From Chloroflexota bacterium (GTDB lineage Bacteria > Chloroflexota > Anaerolineae > Aggregatilineales > Phototrophicaceae), in contig JAPPMO010000049.1 in the NCBI GenBank assembly GCA_028873975.1, forward strand, positions 1-64,000: a DNA stretch of 64,000 nt, read 5' to 3'. Of the stretch, positions 26,041 through 34,315 are shown piece by piece. The translations under genes were made by a program, and so were the position numbers. The notes beneath the pieces are model-generated. The model ran no database searches. It had not been told where the DNA came from and was given only the letters and a program-made list of their open reading frames with translations. The stretch's first letter is position 1; the number at the start of each line of letters is the position of its first letter.

Positions 26041-27498
26041 ATGACTGATTCTGAGTTCATTAGGGGCGGAGAGGGCCCGCGCTTGGCTTTTGTTGATTCT
26101 GCCAACACCGTCCAGATCGCGGAGCATATGGTCGCCTTTGCCAATACCGAGGGCGGCGTTATTGTTGTCGGCCTGCAATCTGACGGCAATCCCGGCGCGG
26201 TCCCGCCCGAGTTCTCGGAAATTGACCGTGTACTCAAACAGGCAGACGAGCTCTACAATCCGCCTGTCGTCACCGAGAGATTAGAACAGGTACACTTCCA
26301 GACTATTGAAGACAGGGCTGATCCGCCGTCAAATCCCGAAGCGACCGAGCGTATTGCGCCGAGCCAGGCGGCCAGAATACTTCCAGCCTACGCCCTTCGC
26401 GTTCCCAGGAGCACCGAGCTGCATGCGCTTTCCGATGGGCGCGTCCTGATCAGGAGCGGCAAGGTCAATCGGCCGCTGGGCGGGCAAGAGATCCTGCGCC
26501 TGGCGAGCGCGAAGAACACCGGTGACTTCGAGGGAGAAGCGGCGCCGGGGGCCACGGTTGAGGATTTTAGCCGCGAGATGATCGACGAATACTTGGAGAA
26601 GCGCGCCGAGCGCACGAAACGCCCTTACGACGGCGAAATCAACAATCTCTTAGCCGAGATTGGCGCGATAACAGCGGATGGCAAGCCAACTGTTTGCGGT
26701 TTGTTGCTGTTTAGCGAATACCCGCAGAAATGGTTGCCGCAAAGCGGTGTTGTCTTCGCCAAGTTTGTGGGAACCACGCCGCGCGGCGACAGTGGCTTGG
26801 CCGGCTATACGCGGCGAGAAGAGCTAACTGGTCCGGTCCCGCGCTTGATAGAAGCGACCTGGAACCTGGTCTGGAGCGAAATGGCGGTCAGCGCCGTCGT
26901 TAAAGGGCTGGAGCGTGAAGAGACCTTTGAGTATCCGCAATTCGCGGTGCGCGAAGCGCTTGTTAACGCCGTGTGCCACCGCGACTATCGCTTGCGTGGC
27001 CGGCGCATCGAAGTGCGCATGTTTTCTGACCGGCTTGAGGTGATTTCCCCGGGCGGTTTGCCGGGTTTTATCACCGTTGAGAACATCAAGGACGAGCATT
27101 TTTCACGCAATCCCAGGCTGGTGGGCGGGCTATTCCAATGGGGATACATCGAAGAATTGGGCTTGGGCATCGACCGAATGATCGAGGTGATGGAGCAAGC
27201 TGGGCATTCGCCGCCCAAATTCGACGCGCGCCCGTACAGCTTTGCGCTGGCGCTGCATAATGAGCGCAAGAAACCAAAGCCGCCCGAATGGTCGCGCGAC
27301 ACCAATCACCGGCAAGCGCGCGCGCTGCAGTATATTCGCGAGAATGGCTCGATTACCAATCGAGAATTCCGTGGATTGATCAACGCCGTCTCAGCCGAGA
27401 CCTTGCGTCTTGATCTGGTTGATATGGTGGACAAGGGCATTCTCACCAAGATCGGCGCCAAAAAGGGCACCTATTATGTGCTCCGGGAAAAGCGTTGA
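26041..27498 (+). CDS. AlbA_2 DNA-binding / GHKL-type ATP-binding regulator
   Basis: Predicted transcriptional regulator of the AlbA_2 (Schlafen-like) plus HATPase_c_4 type, 485 residues. The N-terminal AlbA_2 domain contains IAEHMVAFANTEGGVIVVGL. The ATP-binding C-terminal region has FAVREALVNAVCHRDYRLRG, RMFSDRLEVISPGGLPG and WGYIEELGLGIDRMI. A winged helix follows at the end (ALQYIRENGSITNREFRGLI). Such proteins are often annotated as RecG-like helicases, but no helicase motifs are seen here. It is transcribed divergently from the GT-C-like gene, with a perfect palindrome between them, so it could control that neighbour or itself. Confidence 0.85.
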   Translation: MTDSEFIRGGEGPRLAFVDSANTVQIAEHMVAFANTEGGVIVVGLQSDGNPGAVPPEFSEIDRVLKQADELYNPPVVTERLEQVHFQTIEDRADPPSNPEATERIAPSQAARILPAYALRVPRSTELHALSDGRVLIRSGKVNRPLGGQEILRLASAKNTGDFEGEAAPGATVEDFSREMIDEYLEKRAERTKRPYDGEINNLLAEIGAITADGKPTVCGLLLFSEYPQKWLPQSGVVFAKFVGTTPRGDSGLAGYTRREELTGPVPRLIEATWNLVWSEMAVSAVVKGLEREETFEYPQFAVREALVNAVCHRDYRLRGRRIEVRMFSDRLEVISPGGLPGFITVENIKDEHFSRNPRLVGGLFQWGYIEELGLGIDRMIEVMEQAGHSPPKFDARPYSFALALHNERKKPKPPEWSRDTNHRQARALQYIRENGSITNREFRGLINAVSAETLRLDLVDMVDKGILTKIGAKKGTYYVLREKR

Positions 27499-27569
27499 CC
27501 CAACGCAAAAGACGGACCCATTGCGCCGAGTCCGCTTTCATTCCGAGACTTAGCTGATTTGAGAATGGA

Positions 27570-27914
27570 TTATCGGCGTTCCTTGAGGCGCGCCGACTTG
27601 CCTCGCCTTTCGCGCAGGTAATAGAGTTGCGCTCGACGCACTTTGGCGCGCCGCAAAATTTCTACTTTTTCTACGCGCGGGCTGCGGAGCAGGAAAGTTC
27701 TCTCCACACCGACACCATGGCTGGCAATCCGCCGGACAGTGAAGTTGGCCTCGTTGCCGCCCTTGCGGGCGCGGATAACAACGCCTTGAAATACCTGAAC
27801 GCGTTCGCGGCTGCCCTCCACGATGCGCACATGAACCTTGACCGTATCACCCGATTCGATCTCTGGATGTTTGTGATTCTCGGCGACCAAGGTACGCATG
27901 AGTTCCTGGCTCAT
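27570..27914 (-). CDS. rplS: 50S ribosomal protein L19
   Basis: Ribosomal protein at the 30S-50S interface. The family pattern is clear: [55 protein letters not shown] and the end [21 protein letters not shown] use ATG 27914 (114 residues) because GGAAGGAAG lies upstream and L19 normally begins with a short helix before the HPE motif. The usual rplS neighbours (rpsP, rimM, trmD) are absent, so it is a single-gene unit here, with its own promoter at 27976-28005. Confidence 0.96.
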   Translation of the reverse strand: MSQELMRTLVAENHKHPEIESGDTVKVHVRIVEGSRERVQVFQGVVIRARKGGNEANFTVRRIASHGVGVERTFLLRSPRVEKVEILRRAKVRRAQLYYLRERRGKSARLKERR

Positions 27915-27975
27915 GGCTGGCTTCCTTCCACAAAAATACGCCCGCAGGCGTAGCAAAGACGTTTAGATTGGGCAG

Positions 27976-28005
27976 ATTATATCACAGCAGCACCTAGCGT
28001 ATCAA
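27976..28005 (-). promoter_or_regulatory. Predicted promoter of rplS
   Basis: On the minus strand TTGATA (28005-28000) and TATAAT (27981-27976) are 18 bases apart. The -10 is extended (TGTGATATAAT), identical to the mreB promoter core. The leader is about 55 bases long. Confidence 0.7.
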
Positions 28006-28086
28006 GGGTCAGCCGCGTCCAGTGTTTGGAAGGTTTTTGCAAGCAGATACAGGGCAGAATCTTTCGCGGTCAGTCAAGGCGCCGCT

Positions 28087-28359
28087 GGGCTTGCACTGAG
28101 GACAGAACAGGATTTTCTACCCCATCCCCGGCTTGTGCCCCCTCGGTCCCCCGCCTCACGGGTGAAGTATCCCGAAGCATCAGGGAAGGGTGACTCGTCA
28201 TCGAAATTAAGATTCTACTTGCTGAAAGACGCGAAAATGAATATAAAATCCCATCTTCTAATGGAGCGATCCCGCTCTCCGATCCTTCGGTGATGGGGGT
28301 GGGGTTGGCCTTAAGAAATGCGCGATATTCAAACCTGTCCTGTCCTCAGCGGGCTTGCA
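28087..28359. repeat. MITE-like element R2, copy A, with 9-bp target duplication
   Basis: The element spans 28096-28350, ends CTGAGGACAG and CTGTCCTCAG, and is flanked by GGGCTTGCA on both sides (28087-28095, 28351-28359). The pairing of the ends extends inward through CTACCCCATCCCC and GGGGGTGGGGTTGG, so the whole unit can fold as a long hairpin. It fills most of the 459-base gap between rplS and the LysM gene; the rest is the rplS promoter region. Confidence 0.8.
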
Positions 28360-28373
28360 GGCGGTCGATGACT

Positions 28374-29294
28374 TTAGGGAAGCAGCAATTCGTCTCCCGC
28401 TTGCACATTGTTCACATCAGCAATGTTGTTCAGCGAAGCCAGCGCCTCAATCGTTGTGTCGAACTGCAAGGCGATGCCGAGCAAGGTATCGTTTTGCTGC
28501 ACTGTGTAGCTTCTTGGCGGCGCAATCGCGGACTGCGCGCTGAAATCGTCGGCCGCGCCGGCTTGCGCATTGCTCAATATGGCGTTTTGAGCCTGTTGCA
28601 CCAATGCGCTGAAGTCTTCTTCGTCTTCCGCTTCTGTTATCTCGACTTCTTCCGAAGCAGCGGGCGCTTCGATAGCGCTGGGGTCCGAAGTCGGAGGCGG
28701 CGGCGATGTTGGAGGCGGCGCGAAACCGGCCGTACCGCAGCCAGGAATTGTAATGCGCTGACCAACCGATATGCGGTCGGGATTATTAATATCGCTCGCG
28801 GCGGCGATCTCATCCACCGTTGAACCGTAAGCCAAGGACAACATGAACAAGGTCTCGCCGGCGCGGATCTCGTGTATGCAGTCTTCGCCTGGCGGCACCG
28901 TCACACGGACCAGTGAAATTGGCCTGGCTTGAACGTCGGGCGCATCATCAAGGACGCTGGTAGTATCCGATTCCGCAGTGTTGTCAAGCAAAAGCGCGGT
29001 TGCTTCCAGTTCCGCAGCCTGGGTCAAGCGCGAGATGAGCGCGGTCGCAGTCAAGGCGAAGGTATCGGGAGGCTCCTCGGTGAAGAGCTCTTCGAGCAAC
29101 TCGGGAGTCAGCGTTGGTTCCGGCACTTCGGTGTCGACAGCCGTCGGGGACGCAACCTCGCGGGCTACCGGTTGACTATCAATAACTTCGCTAGCGTCTC
29201 GGAAGCATGCTGTCGCCAACAGGCACAGCAACGCGCACATCAAGGACAACGATATACGCCTGCGTATCGAGTGAATACTTTGCCTATAACTCAT
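28374..29294 (-). CDS. LysM-domain lipoprotein
   Basis: Predicted surface lipoprotein that binds peptidoglycan. The signal peptide ends in a lipobox-like ATAC (CALLCLLATAC). A long linker rich in Glu, Pro and Thr follows. There are two LysM domains: HEIRAGETLFMLSLAYG with INNPDRISVGQRITIPG at about residues 155-200, and YTVQQNDTLLGIALQFD with NNVQAGDELLLP at the C-terminus. A Pro-rich segment (APPPTSPPPPTSDPS) separates them. No catalytic domain is seen, so it is a binding or structural protein. A TATAAT on the minus strand at 29342-29337 is a likely -10. Confidence 0.88.
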   Translation of the reverse strand: MSYRQSIHSIRRRISLSLMCALLCLLATACFRDASEVIDSQPVAREVASPTAVDTEVPEPTLTPELLEELFTEEPPDTFALTATALISRLTQAAELEATALLLDNTAESDTTSVLDDAPDVQARPISLVRVTVPPGEDCIHEIRAGETLFMLSLAYGSTVDEIAAASDINNPDRISVGQRITIPGCGTAGFAPPPTSPPPPTSDPSAIEAPAASEEVEITEAEDEEDFSALVQQAQNAILSNAQAGAADDFSAQSAIAPPRSYTVQQNDTLLGIALQFDTTIEALASLNNIADVNNVQAGDELLLP

Positions 29295-29336
29295 AGACAG
29301 ACCGTCCCATTCAAGACAGGTTGATGGCTTGCATTC

Positions 29337-29364
29337 ATTATAGTGAAGGGCTGAAAATCGGCAA
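29337..29364 (-). promoter_or_regulatory. Predicted promoter of the LysM lipoprotein gene
   Basis: TTGCCG (29364-29359) and TATAAT (29342-29337) are 16 bases apart on the minus strand, about 43 bases before the ATG at 29294. Confidence 0.5.
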
Positions 29365-29457
29365 TCAGATCTGCAAGCAGGTTTGGAAACCGAAGTGGGT
29401 TATTGTCCGAGGCAGTCAAGCTAGAGCAGTCTAGTTGTATAATCCAGGACTATACAT

Positions 29458-30276
29458 CTAGTTTATCAGGCCGGTGGCGGCGCCCGCCAAGATCAAGAGA
29501 CCGACAACGATGCGATAGTAACCGAAGACGACGAAGCTGTTGCGCGAAACGAACTTGAGCAGCCAGTCTATCGTGAACCAGGCGACGATGCCCGAGAGCG
29601 CCGCGCCAAGCAGTAAAAGCGCCAAGCCGTCTTGCGGCAAACTTGCCAACGAGGTCGCCAATTTGTAGAGCGTCGCGCCACCGAGGATCGGGATCGCGAG
29701 GAAAAAAGAAAACTCGGTAGCGATGCGGCGGTTCATACCCGCCAGCATCCCGCCGACGATCGTCGCGCCGGACCGAGACATGCCCGGCGCCAAAGCCAAG
29801 ACTTGTACGATGCCAACGATGATCGCTTGTCTGGTCGTGACTTGCGTTAATTGCGCGACATCTTCAACAGTTGGGCGGGAAAACCGGGGCGAGCGCTCGA
29901 CCAGCAAGAAGGCCAGGCCGCCAATGATCAGAGAACCCGCGACGACGGCGGGAGAGAATAGCCATGTCACAATTTGTTCGTCGAAAATGAAGCCGACCGC
30001 AGCAGCCGGAATCAGCGCGAGAAATATCAAGAGCCAAAAGCGCCTGATCTCTGGCGCCGAGTGCAGGTTGGTCAAATGCGAGAGCAAGGTCCGGCGATAA
30101 TAGACTACAACCGCTACGGCCGCGCCAAACTGGATAAACACCTCGAATACCGCGCCCATGACGTCAAACTGCAGAATCGCAGCGCCGACAACGAGATGCC
30201 CGGTGGAGGAAATGGGCAAAAACTCGGTTATGCCCTCGATCAACGACAGGACAAGGACTTTGACAAGATCAGCCAT
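29458..30276 (-). CDS. uppP: Undecaprenyl-diphosphatase
   Basis: Membrane phosphatase that recycles undecaprenyl pyrophosphate to the lipid carrier used in cell-wall synthesis; overproduction of the family gives bacitracin resistance. The two signature loops are EGITEFLPISSTGHL near the N-terminus and PGMSRSGATIVGG in the middle. About eight membrane helices are present, and at 272 residues the length is normal. ATG 30276 with GAGGG upstream is the correct start. The frame is open to 30471, but that stretch is not part of the family. crcB precedes it on the same strand. Confidence 0.95.
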   Translation of the reverse strand: MADLVKVLVLSLIEGITEFLPISSTGHLVVGAAILQFDVMGAVFEVFIQFGAAVAVVVYYRRTLLSHLTNLHSAPEIRRFWLLIFLALIPAAAVGFIFDEQIVTWLFSPAVVAGSLIIGGLAFLLVERSPRFSRPTVEDVAQLTQVTTRQAIIVGIVQVLALAPGMSRSGATIVGGMLAGMNRRIATEFSFFLAIPILGGATLYKLATSLASLPQDGLALLLLGAALSGIVAWFTIDWLLKFVSRNSFVVFGYYRIVVGLLILAGAATGLIN

Positions 30277-30410
30277 TTTCCCTCTATCAGGAGCCGCTCG
30301 GCGGCAGCGAAAAGACATGCCGCGCAGGCGCAAAATAGTAAGCCTGCTCGTCGAATGAGCGGCGCAGTTTACATAAACAGATGGATGCGCAAAGCATAAA
30401 TCGAAGGGGA

Positions 30411-30806
30411 TTATGCGTTGGCGAACAAACGCTGTCCGAACAGGACACCAAAGGCGACTCCCGCAAGGCACAAGCCATTATTGAGCGCGACATTCAATAG
30501 AAATGCAGTTGTTCCTTGACTCTCCCACAGGCTGAAACTTTCGTTTGCGAATGCTGAAAAAGTGGTAAAGGCGCCGAAGAATCCCGCGCCGACCAGAAGG
30601 CGCAATTGCGGCGACAGCCCGGTCCGCGCCGCGAACCATACCCCAAATAGCGCCAAAGCAAATGAGCCGAGTATGTTCACCAGCAAGGTCCCGAAAGGGA
30701 AAAAGCCCCAGCGCGCCTGCATAAGCTCGTCCGCCCAAATCGTCAACAGATAGCGGGCGTTGGCGCCAAGGAAACCGCCTAGGCCGACATAAATCAAAGT
30801 GTCCAT
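30411..30806 (-). CDS. crcB: Fluoride channel FluC/CrcB
   Basis: Small four-helix membrane protein that forms dimeric fluoride channels. The signatures are GGFLGANARYLLTIWADE, GTLLVNILGSFALALFGVW and GFFGAFTTFSAFANESF. The last one holds the conserved TTFSTF-type pore motif as TTFSAF. At 131 residues it has normal length. Only one copy is present, so a homodimer of dual topology is expected. I saw no convincing fluoride riboswitch in the 60 bases before the ATG. Confidence 0.93.
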   Translation of the reverse strand: MDTLIYVGLGGFLGANARYLLTIWADELMQARWGFFPFGTLLVNILGSFALALFGVWFAARTGLSPQLRLLVGAGFFGAFTTFSAFANESFSLWESQGTTAFLLNVALNNGLCLAGVAFGVLFGQRLFANA

Positions 30807-31022
30807 CGCTCTGTCCTTGTATTCACAGGTTCATCCTATGCCAGAGGCAGAGGGCTGTCAATCGGATGGGAGGGCAATATCTTGCCTATCATTTCAATGG
30901 TTGCAACGAGAGCCAAGCGCATCGTGCAAGCGACGGTATCATGCAGTACACTAGGCGCTGTTTTGGCAAGCGCTTTTGTCCGAAGCGCCTTGGTTTGAAC
31001 TACCGCCTGATAAAGGTTGATC

Positions 31023-32321
31023 ATGCAATACATCAAGCTGATAGGCAGCAATCGCGACTTCAGCAAACTATGGATGGCGCAGGTCGTCAGCCTGCTGGGT
31101 GACTGGTTCAACACGATAGTCATCTCGGCAATGATTGTTCAGTATACGGAAGGGACCGGTTACCAGGGCATCGCTGTCAGCGCATTCTTGATCGCGCGCA
31201 TGATACCGCCCTTGCTGATGCGGCCCCTGGCAGGCGTCCTGGCTGACCGCTTCGACCGCAAAGGGCTGCTGATTATCAGCGACGTTCTGCGCGCCCTGGC
31301 GGTGCTCGGGCTGCTAATCACGACGCAAGGACCGGAGTATCTGCCGCTCATTTATGTATTCACAATCATCCAGTTCCTCGTATCGTCGGTTTTCGAACCC
31401 GCTCGCAACGCTATCATGCCAAGCGTTCTCTATCGTCACCAACTGGTGATCGGGAATACATTGAGCAGCATCACCTGGTCGGCCATGTTGGCGATTGGCG
31501 CCATTTGCGGCGGCATCGTTGCCGAAATCTTCGGCATACGCGCGGCATTACTCATTGACTCGCTAACATTTGTGGTTTCGGCCTTGTTAGTCATGACCGT
31601 CGTCATACCTGTTGTACCCAGATCTGAAATCGGCCAGGAACAGCGAATAAAACTGGACAAGTCCAAACGCAGTTTCGCCGACGGAATACGCCATTTGCGG
31701 GAGCGCCCGGGCACAGCCGCCGCGCTCTTCGTCAAGAGCGCGCAGAGCTTGACGAGTTCCGACGCCCTGTTGATCATCTACGGTACGCAAGTCTTTGTAG
31801 TCGGCGACCAAGGCATCACGTCCATGGCGATCCTGTGGGCGGCTTTTGGCGCCGGCGCCATCATCGGACCGTTGCTTACCAACCGCTTTAGCGATGATTC
31901 CGTGAAGATCCTGCGCCGTTTGATTAGCGTCGGCTTCGTCATGATCGCCTTGGGCTGGTTGCTTTGGGGCATGTCGCCTTCGCTGGAAATCCTGGCGCTG
32001 GCGGTGGTCGTGCGCTCGATGGGCGGTTCGGTGAATTGGACCTACAGTTCGGTGATCATTCAGCAGATCGTGCCGGATGAATACCTTGGCCGCATGTTCT
32101 CGCTGGATTTCGCCGGCTTCGAGTTGGTTCAAAGCATCGGGATCATCTTGGTCGGCGTCTTGATAGACGCGGTGGGCGCCGGCAGTATTCACGTGATCGT
32201 TTACGCCTCCGCGCTTATCGCTTTGGTTCCGCTGTTGGCATGGATCTGGATCATTACGAGACTTGAAGCCAGGGAAGCGCGTGAGATGATGCCGGCGCCT
32301 GAGTTCGCCGCGGGAGGATAA
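31023..32321 (+). CDS. MFS transporter, EntS-like exporter
   Basis: Predicted secondary transporter of 433 residues with about twelve membrane helices, of the MFS_3/EntS type. Features are DFSKLWMAQVVSLLGDWFNT at the start, the A-motif-like RPLAGVLADRFDRKGLLIIS after helix 2, and the linker region KLDKSKRSFADGIRHLRERP before helix 7. The substrate is unknown; relatives export siderophores or drugs. ATG 31023 (AAGG upstream) is preferred over TTG 31017. The B3/B4-domain gene begins one base after its stop, so the two form an operon. Confidence 0.88.
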   Translation: MQYIKLIGSNRDFSKLWMAQVVSLLGDWFNTIVISAMIVQYTEGTGYQGIAVSAFLIARMIPPLLMRPLAGVLADRFDRKGLLIISDVLRALAVLGLLITTQGPEYLPLIYVFTIIQFLVSSVFEPARNAIMPSVLYRHQLVIGNTLSSITWSAMLAIGAICGGIVAEIFGIRAALLIDSLTFVVSALLVMTVVIPVVPRSEIGQEQRIKLDKSKRSFADGIRHLRERPGTAAALFVKSAQSLTSSDALLIIYGTQVFVVGDQGITSMAILWAAFGAGAIIGPLLTNRFSDDSVKILRRLISVGFVMIALGWLLWGMSPSLEILALAVVVRSMGGSVNWTYSSVIIQQIVPDEYLGRMFSLDFAGFELVQSIGIILVGVLIDAVGAGSIHVIVYASALIALVPLLAWIWIITRLEAREAREMMPAPEFAAGG

Positions 32322-32322
32322 T

Positions 32323-33024
32323 ATGCCCAGTTTTCGATACGATGCGAAGATCATCCAAAACTACCCCAATTTAACAGCCGGCGTCATTGTGGCGAGCCGC
32401 ATGAGCAATGCGCCGACCTCGCCCGAACTGCTGGAAGCGTATCTGGCGGAGCAAGAAACGGTCAAAACCAGGATTGGCTCAAGTCCGCTGAGCGAACTGG
32501 CATCGCTCGGCGCCTGGCGTCGAGCCATCAGCGCCTTTGGCGTTTCGCCGACCAAATATCGCAGCGCAGCCGAGGCGCTGTTGCGCCGCCTGACCAAGAA
32601 GGGTGATATCCCAAGCATAAACACGCTTGTCGATATCGGCAACCTGGTCAGCATACGTTATGGCTTGCCCGTCGCCATTTTTGATAGGCGCGAGATTCAA
32701 GGCGCGATCGCCGTTCATTACGCCGATGGCAGCGAGACATACATGGAACTGGGAAGCGACGAGATCATGCATCCCGAAGTCGGGGAAGTCATCTTTTCCG
32801 ACGAAAAACAGATGGTGGTGGCAAGGCGCTGGTGCTGGCGACAAAGCGCGACCAGCGCGGCCAATGCCGCAACCAGCAATGCCGTCATAACGGTCGAAGC
32901 GCATCATGAGAACGGCAAAGCCGATATCGAGAATGCCCTGAGCGACCTGCTCGAATTCCTAGGCTCCCACGCCGGTGGCGATTTCAACGCGGCTGTCTTG
33001 AATGCCGAGATGCCACTGATCTAG
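32323..33024 (+). CDS. Solo B3/B4 tRNA-binding domain protein
   Basis: Stand-alone protein with the B3/B4 fold found in the beta chain of phenylalanyl-tRNA synthetase (editing module). Diagnostic pieces are PTKYRSAAEALLRRLTKKGD, IPSINTLVDIGNLVSIRYGL, PVAIFDRREI, HPEVGEVIFSDEKQMVVARR and WCWRQSATSAANAAT. Solo members are suspected to hydrolyse misacylated tRNA or related compounds, but the substrate is not established. It is probably coupled to the MFS transporter gene (1-base gap). Its TAG stop lies in the 9-bp sequence duplicated by the R2 copy B insertion, so the gene end is intact. Confidence 0.85.
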   Translation: MPSFRYDAKIIQNYPNLTAGVIVASRMSNAPTSPELLEAYLAEQETVKTRIGSSPLSELASLGAWRRAISAFGVSPTKYRSAAEALLRRLTKKGDIPSINTLVDIGNLVSIRYGLPVAIFDRREIQGAIAVHYADGSETYMELGSDEIMHPEVGEVIFSDEKQMVVARRWCWRQSATSAANAATSNAVITVEAHHENGKADIENALSDLLEFLGSHAGGDFNAAVLNAEMPLI

Positions 33025-33284
33025 GGGAGGACATGACAGGATTTTCTACCCCATCCCCGGCCCTTCCCCGAAGCATCAGGGAAGGGTGACTCGTCATCGA
33101 AATTGAGATTTTACTTGCTGAAAGACTCGAAAATGAATATAAAATCCCATCTTCTAATGGAGCGCTCTCCCTCTCCGATGCTTCGGGTCGCGTAGACACA
33201 GACCTACGGGAGGAGGCTGGGGGTGGGGTTGGCCTTAAGAAATGCGCAATATTAAAACCTGTCATGTCCTCAGATTGATCTAGG
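33017..33284. repeat. MITE-like element R2, copy B, inserted between two convergent stop codons
   Basis: The element spans about 33026-33275 and ends GAGGACATGACAGG and CCTGTCATGTCCTC. TGATCTAGG flanks it on both sides (33017-33025 and 33276-33284); the direct repeat extends to 14 bases with GGAGG. The interior matches copy A over most of its length. The duplicated CTAG holds the TAG stop of the B3/B4 gene on one side and the TAG stop of the minus-strand methyltransferase on the other. Confidence 0.82.
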
Positions 33285-34074
33285 GGAGGCGCAGGCGCGC
33301 GGTCAAGACCGGCGGGATCTGCCGCATCCTGGTCCAACTCAGTTCCGGCTCCAGGTCGGCATCCTCGGGCGAGAAGGCCGGTTCCAACAATCCATCCAGC
33401 ACGAAGCGGGCCTCAAAAGCCTTTTGAAGCAGCGCCGAAAGCGGGCGATGGTAGTAGTAATGCGGCGTTGGCTCGCCAGGCGCGCCCGAGCCCTTTACCG
33501 CGGGCAGGTCGAGGTAGGCATGAATCTTCACACCGGCAACTGTAGTCACGACGCCGTCTCGATCCGCTTTTTCCTGGAAGAAAACGGGATTGTTGGAATT
33601 GAAGGCCGGGTGCATCGTGGCAAATACGAACCTGCCCCCGGCGCGCAGCAACTCTGACGCAGCTTCAAAAAGGGGCGCGACAATCGGGATATCCATCAAG
33701 GTCATCGAGCAAACGATGGCGTCGAATTGCGCAGCCCCTAGCGAAAGCAGCGTATCCTTGTCGGTCGCGTCGACGATGCGATAGTCAATGTCCCTAGCAA
33801 ATCCGCGTCGCTTTGCCAATCGAATCATCTCTGCGCTGAAATCCACAGCGCTTACCTTGGCGCCCTCCCCTGCCAAGCGCCGAGCCAAGGCGCCGTTTCC
33901 ACAACCCACGTCCAGCACCCTTTCACCATCCCGCAATGCCAGCAGCTGCAGGACCGACGGTTCAATCAGGCGGCGATGGAAGAGATTGCCCTCCTCACCA
34001 TGGAGTTCGTCCCAGAAGCGCGCTTTGCGATTCCAAAGTTCGCGACCCTCTTCATTCAGTTGCCTCGTATCCAA
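33280..34074 (-). CDS. Class I SAM-dependent methyltransferase
   Basis: Predicted methyltransferase of 264 residues. Motif I is VLDVGCGNGALARRLAGEGA (near residue 55), the following acidic position is VSAVDFSAEMIRLAKRRG, and post-I motifs are DAIVCSMTLMDIP and LLRAGGRFVFATMHPAF. The N-terminal ELWNRKARFWDELHGEEGN is typical of small-molecule methyltransferases of the UbiE/Tam kind. The substrate is unknown. It converges on the B3/B4 gene; before an R2 repeat inserted there, the two stops overlapped in one CTAG. A TATAAT at 34138-34133 (minus strand) is a possible -10. Confidence 0.87.
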   Translation of the reverse strand: MDTRQLNEEGRELWNRKARFWDELHGEEGNLFHRRLIEPSVLQLLALRDGERVLDVGCGNGALARRLAGEGAKVSAVDFSAEMIRLAKRRGFARDIDYRIVDATDKDTLLSLGAAQFDAIVCSMTLMDIPIVAPLFEAASELLRAGGRFVFATMHPAFNSNNPVFFQEKADRDGVVTTVAGVKIHAYLDLPAVKGSGAPGEPTPHYYYHRPLSALLQKAFEARFVLDGLLEPAFSPEDADLEPELSWTRMRQIPPVLTARLRLP

Positions 34075-34254
34075 AAATTCGCCTCCGGCCAGCCACTGGC
34101 TGGGGTTAAGATCCGCGTTCGTGAATAACTGGATTATAGCTCGGCAGCAGCAGGCATTGCGTCAAATCCCGCGGGCAGAGCTCAACTGACTCTTCCGGGA
34201 TAGGGCGCCGGCATCGACCGGTTTTCTATTCTCGCTTGACGAATAGACCTGACA

Positions 34255-34260
34255 TATAAT
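34255..34260 (+). promoter_or_regulatory. Predicted -10 upstream of the TauE/SafE gene
   Basis: Consensus TATAAT lies 56 bases before the GTG at 34316. The -35 region is weak (TCGCTT at 17 bases; TTGACG at 13 bases). Confidence 0.4.
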
Positions 34261-34315
34261 CGGCGGTGATGCTGAGTCCGACGCAAATTTTGAAAACTAG
34301 GCCAAGCGAGCCATC

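Noticed and set aside
27513..27534. CGGAC/GTCCG hairpin between the AlbA_2 gene and rplS
   Set aside because: A 5-bp stem with a 12-base loop and a short T stretch is too weak to call a terminator.
29458..30471. Longer version of the undecaprenyl-diphosphatase with 65 extra N-terminal residues
   Set aside because: The added part is Arg- and Cys-rich, unlike the family; ATG 30276 has a good ribosome-binding site.
30807..30870. Possible fluoride riboswitch before crcB
   Set aside because: No match to the conserved pseudoknot pattern could be made; only short GGAT-like pieces are present.
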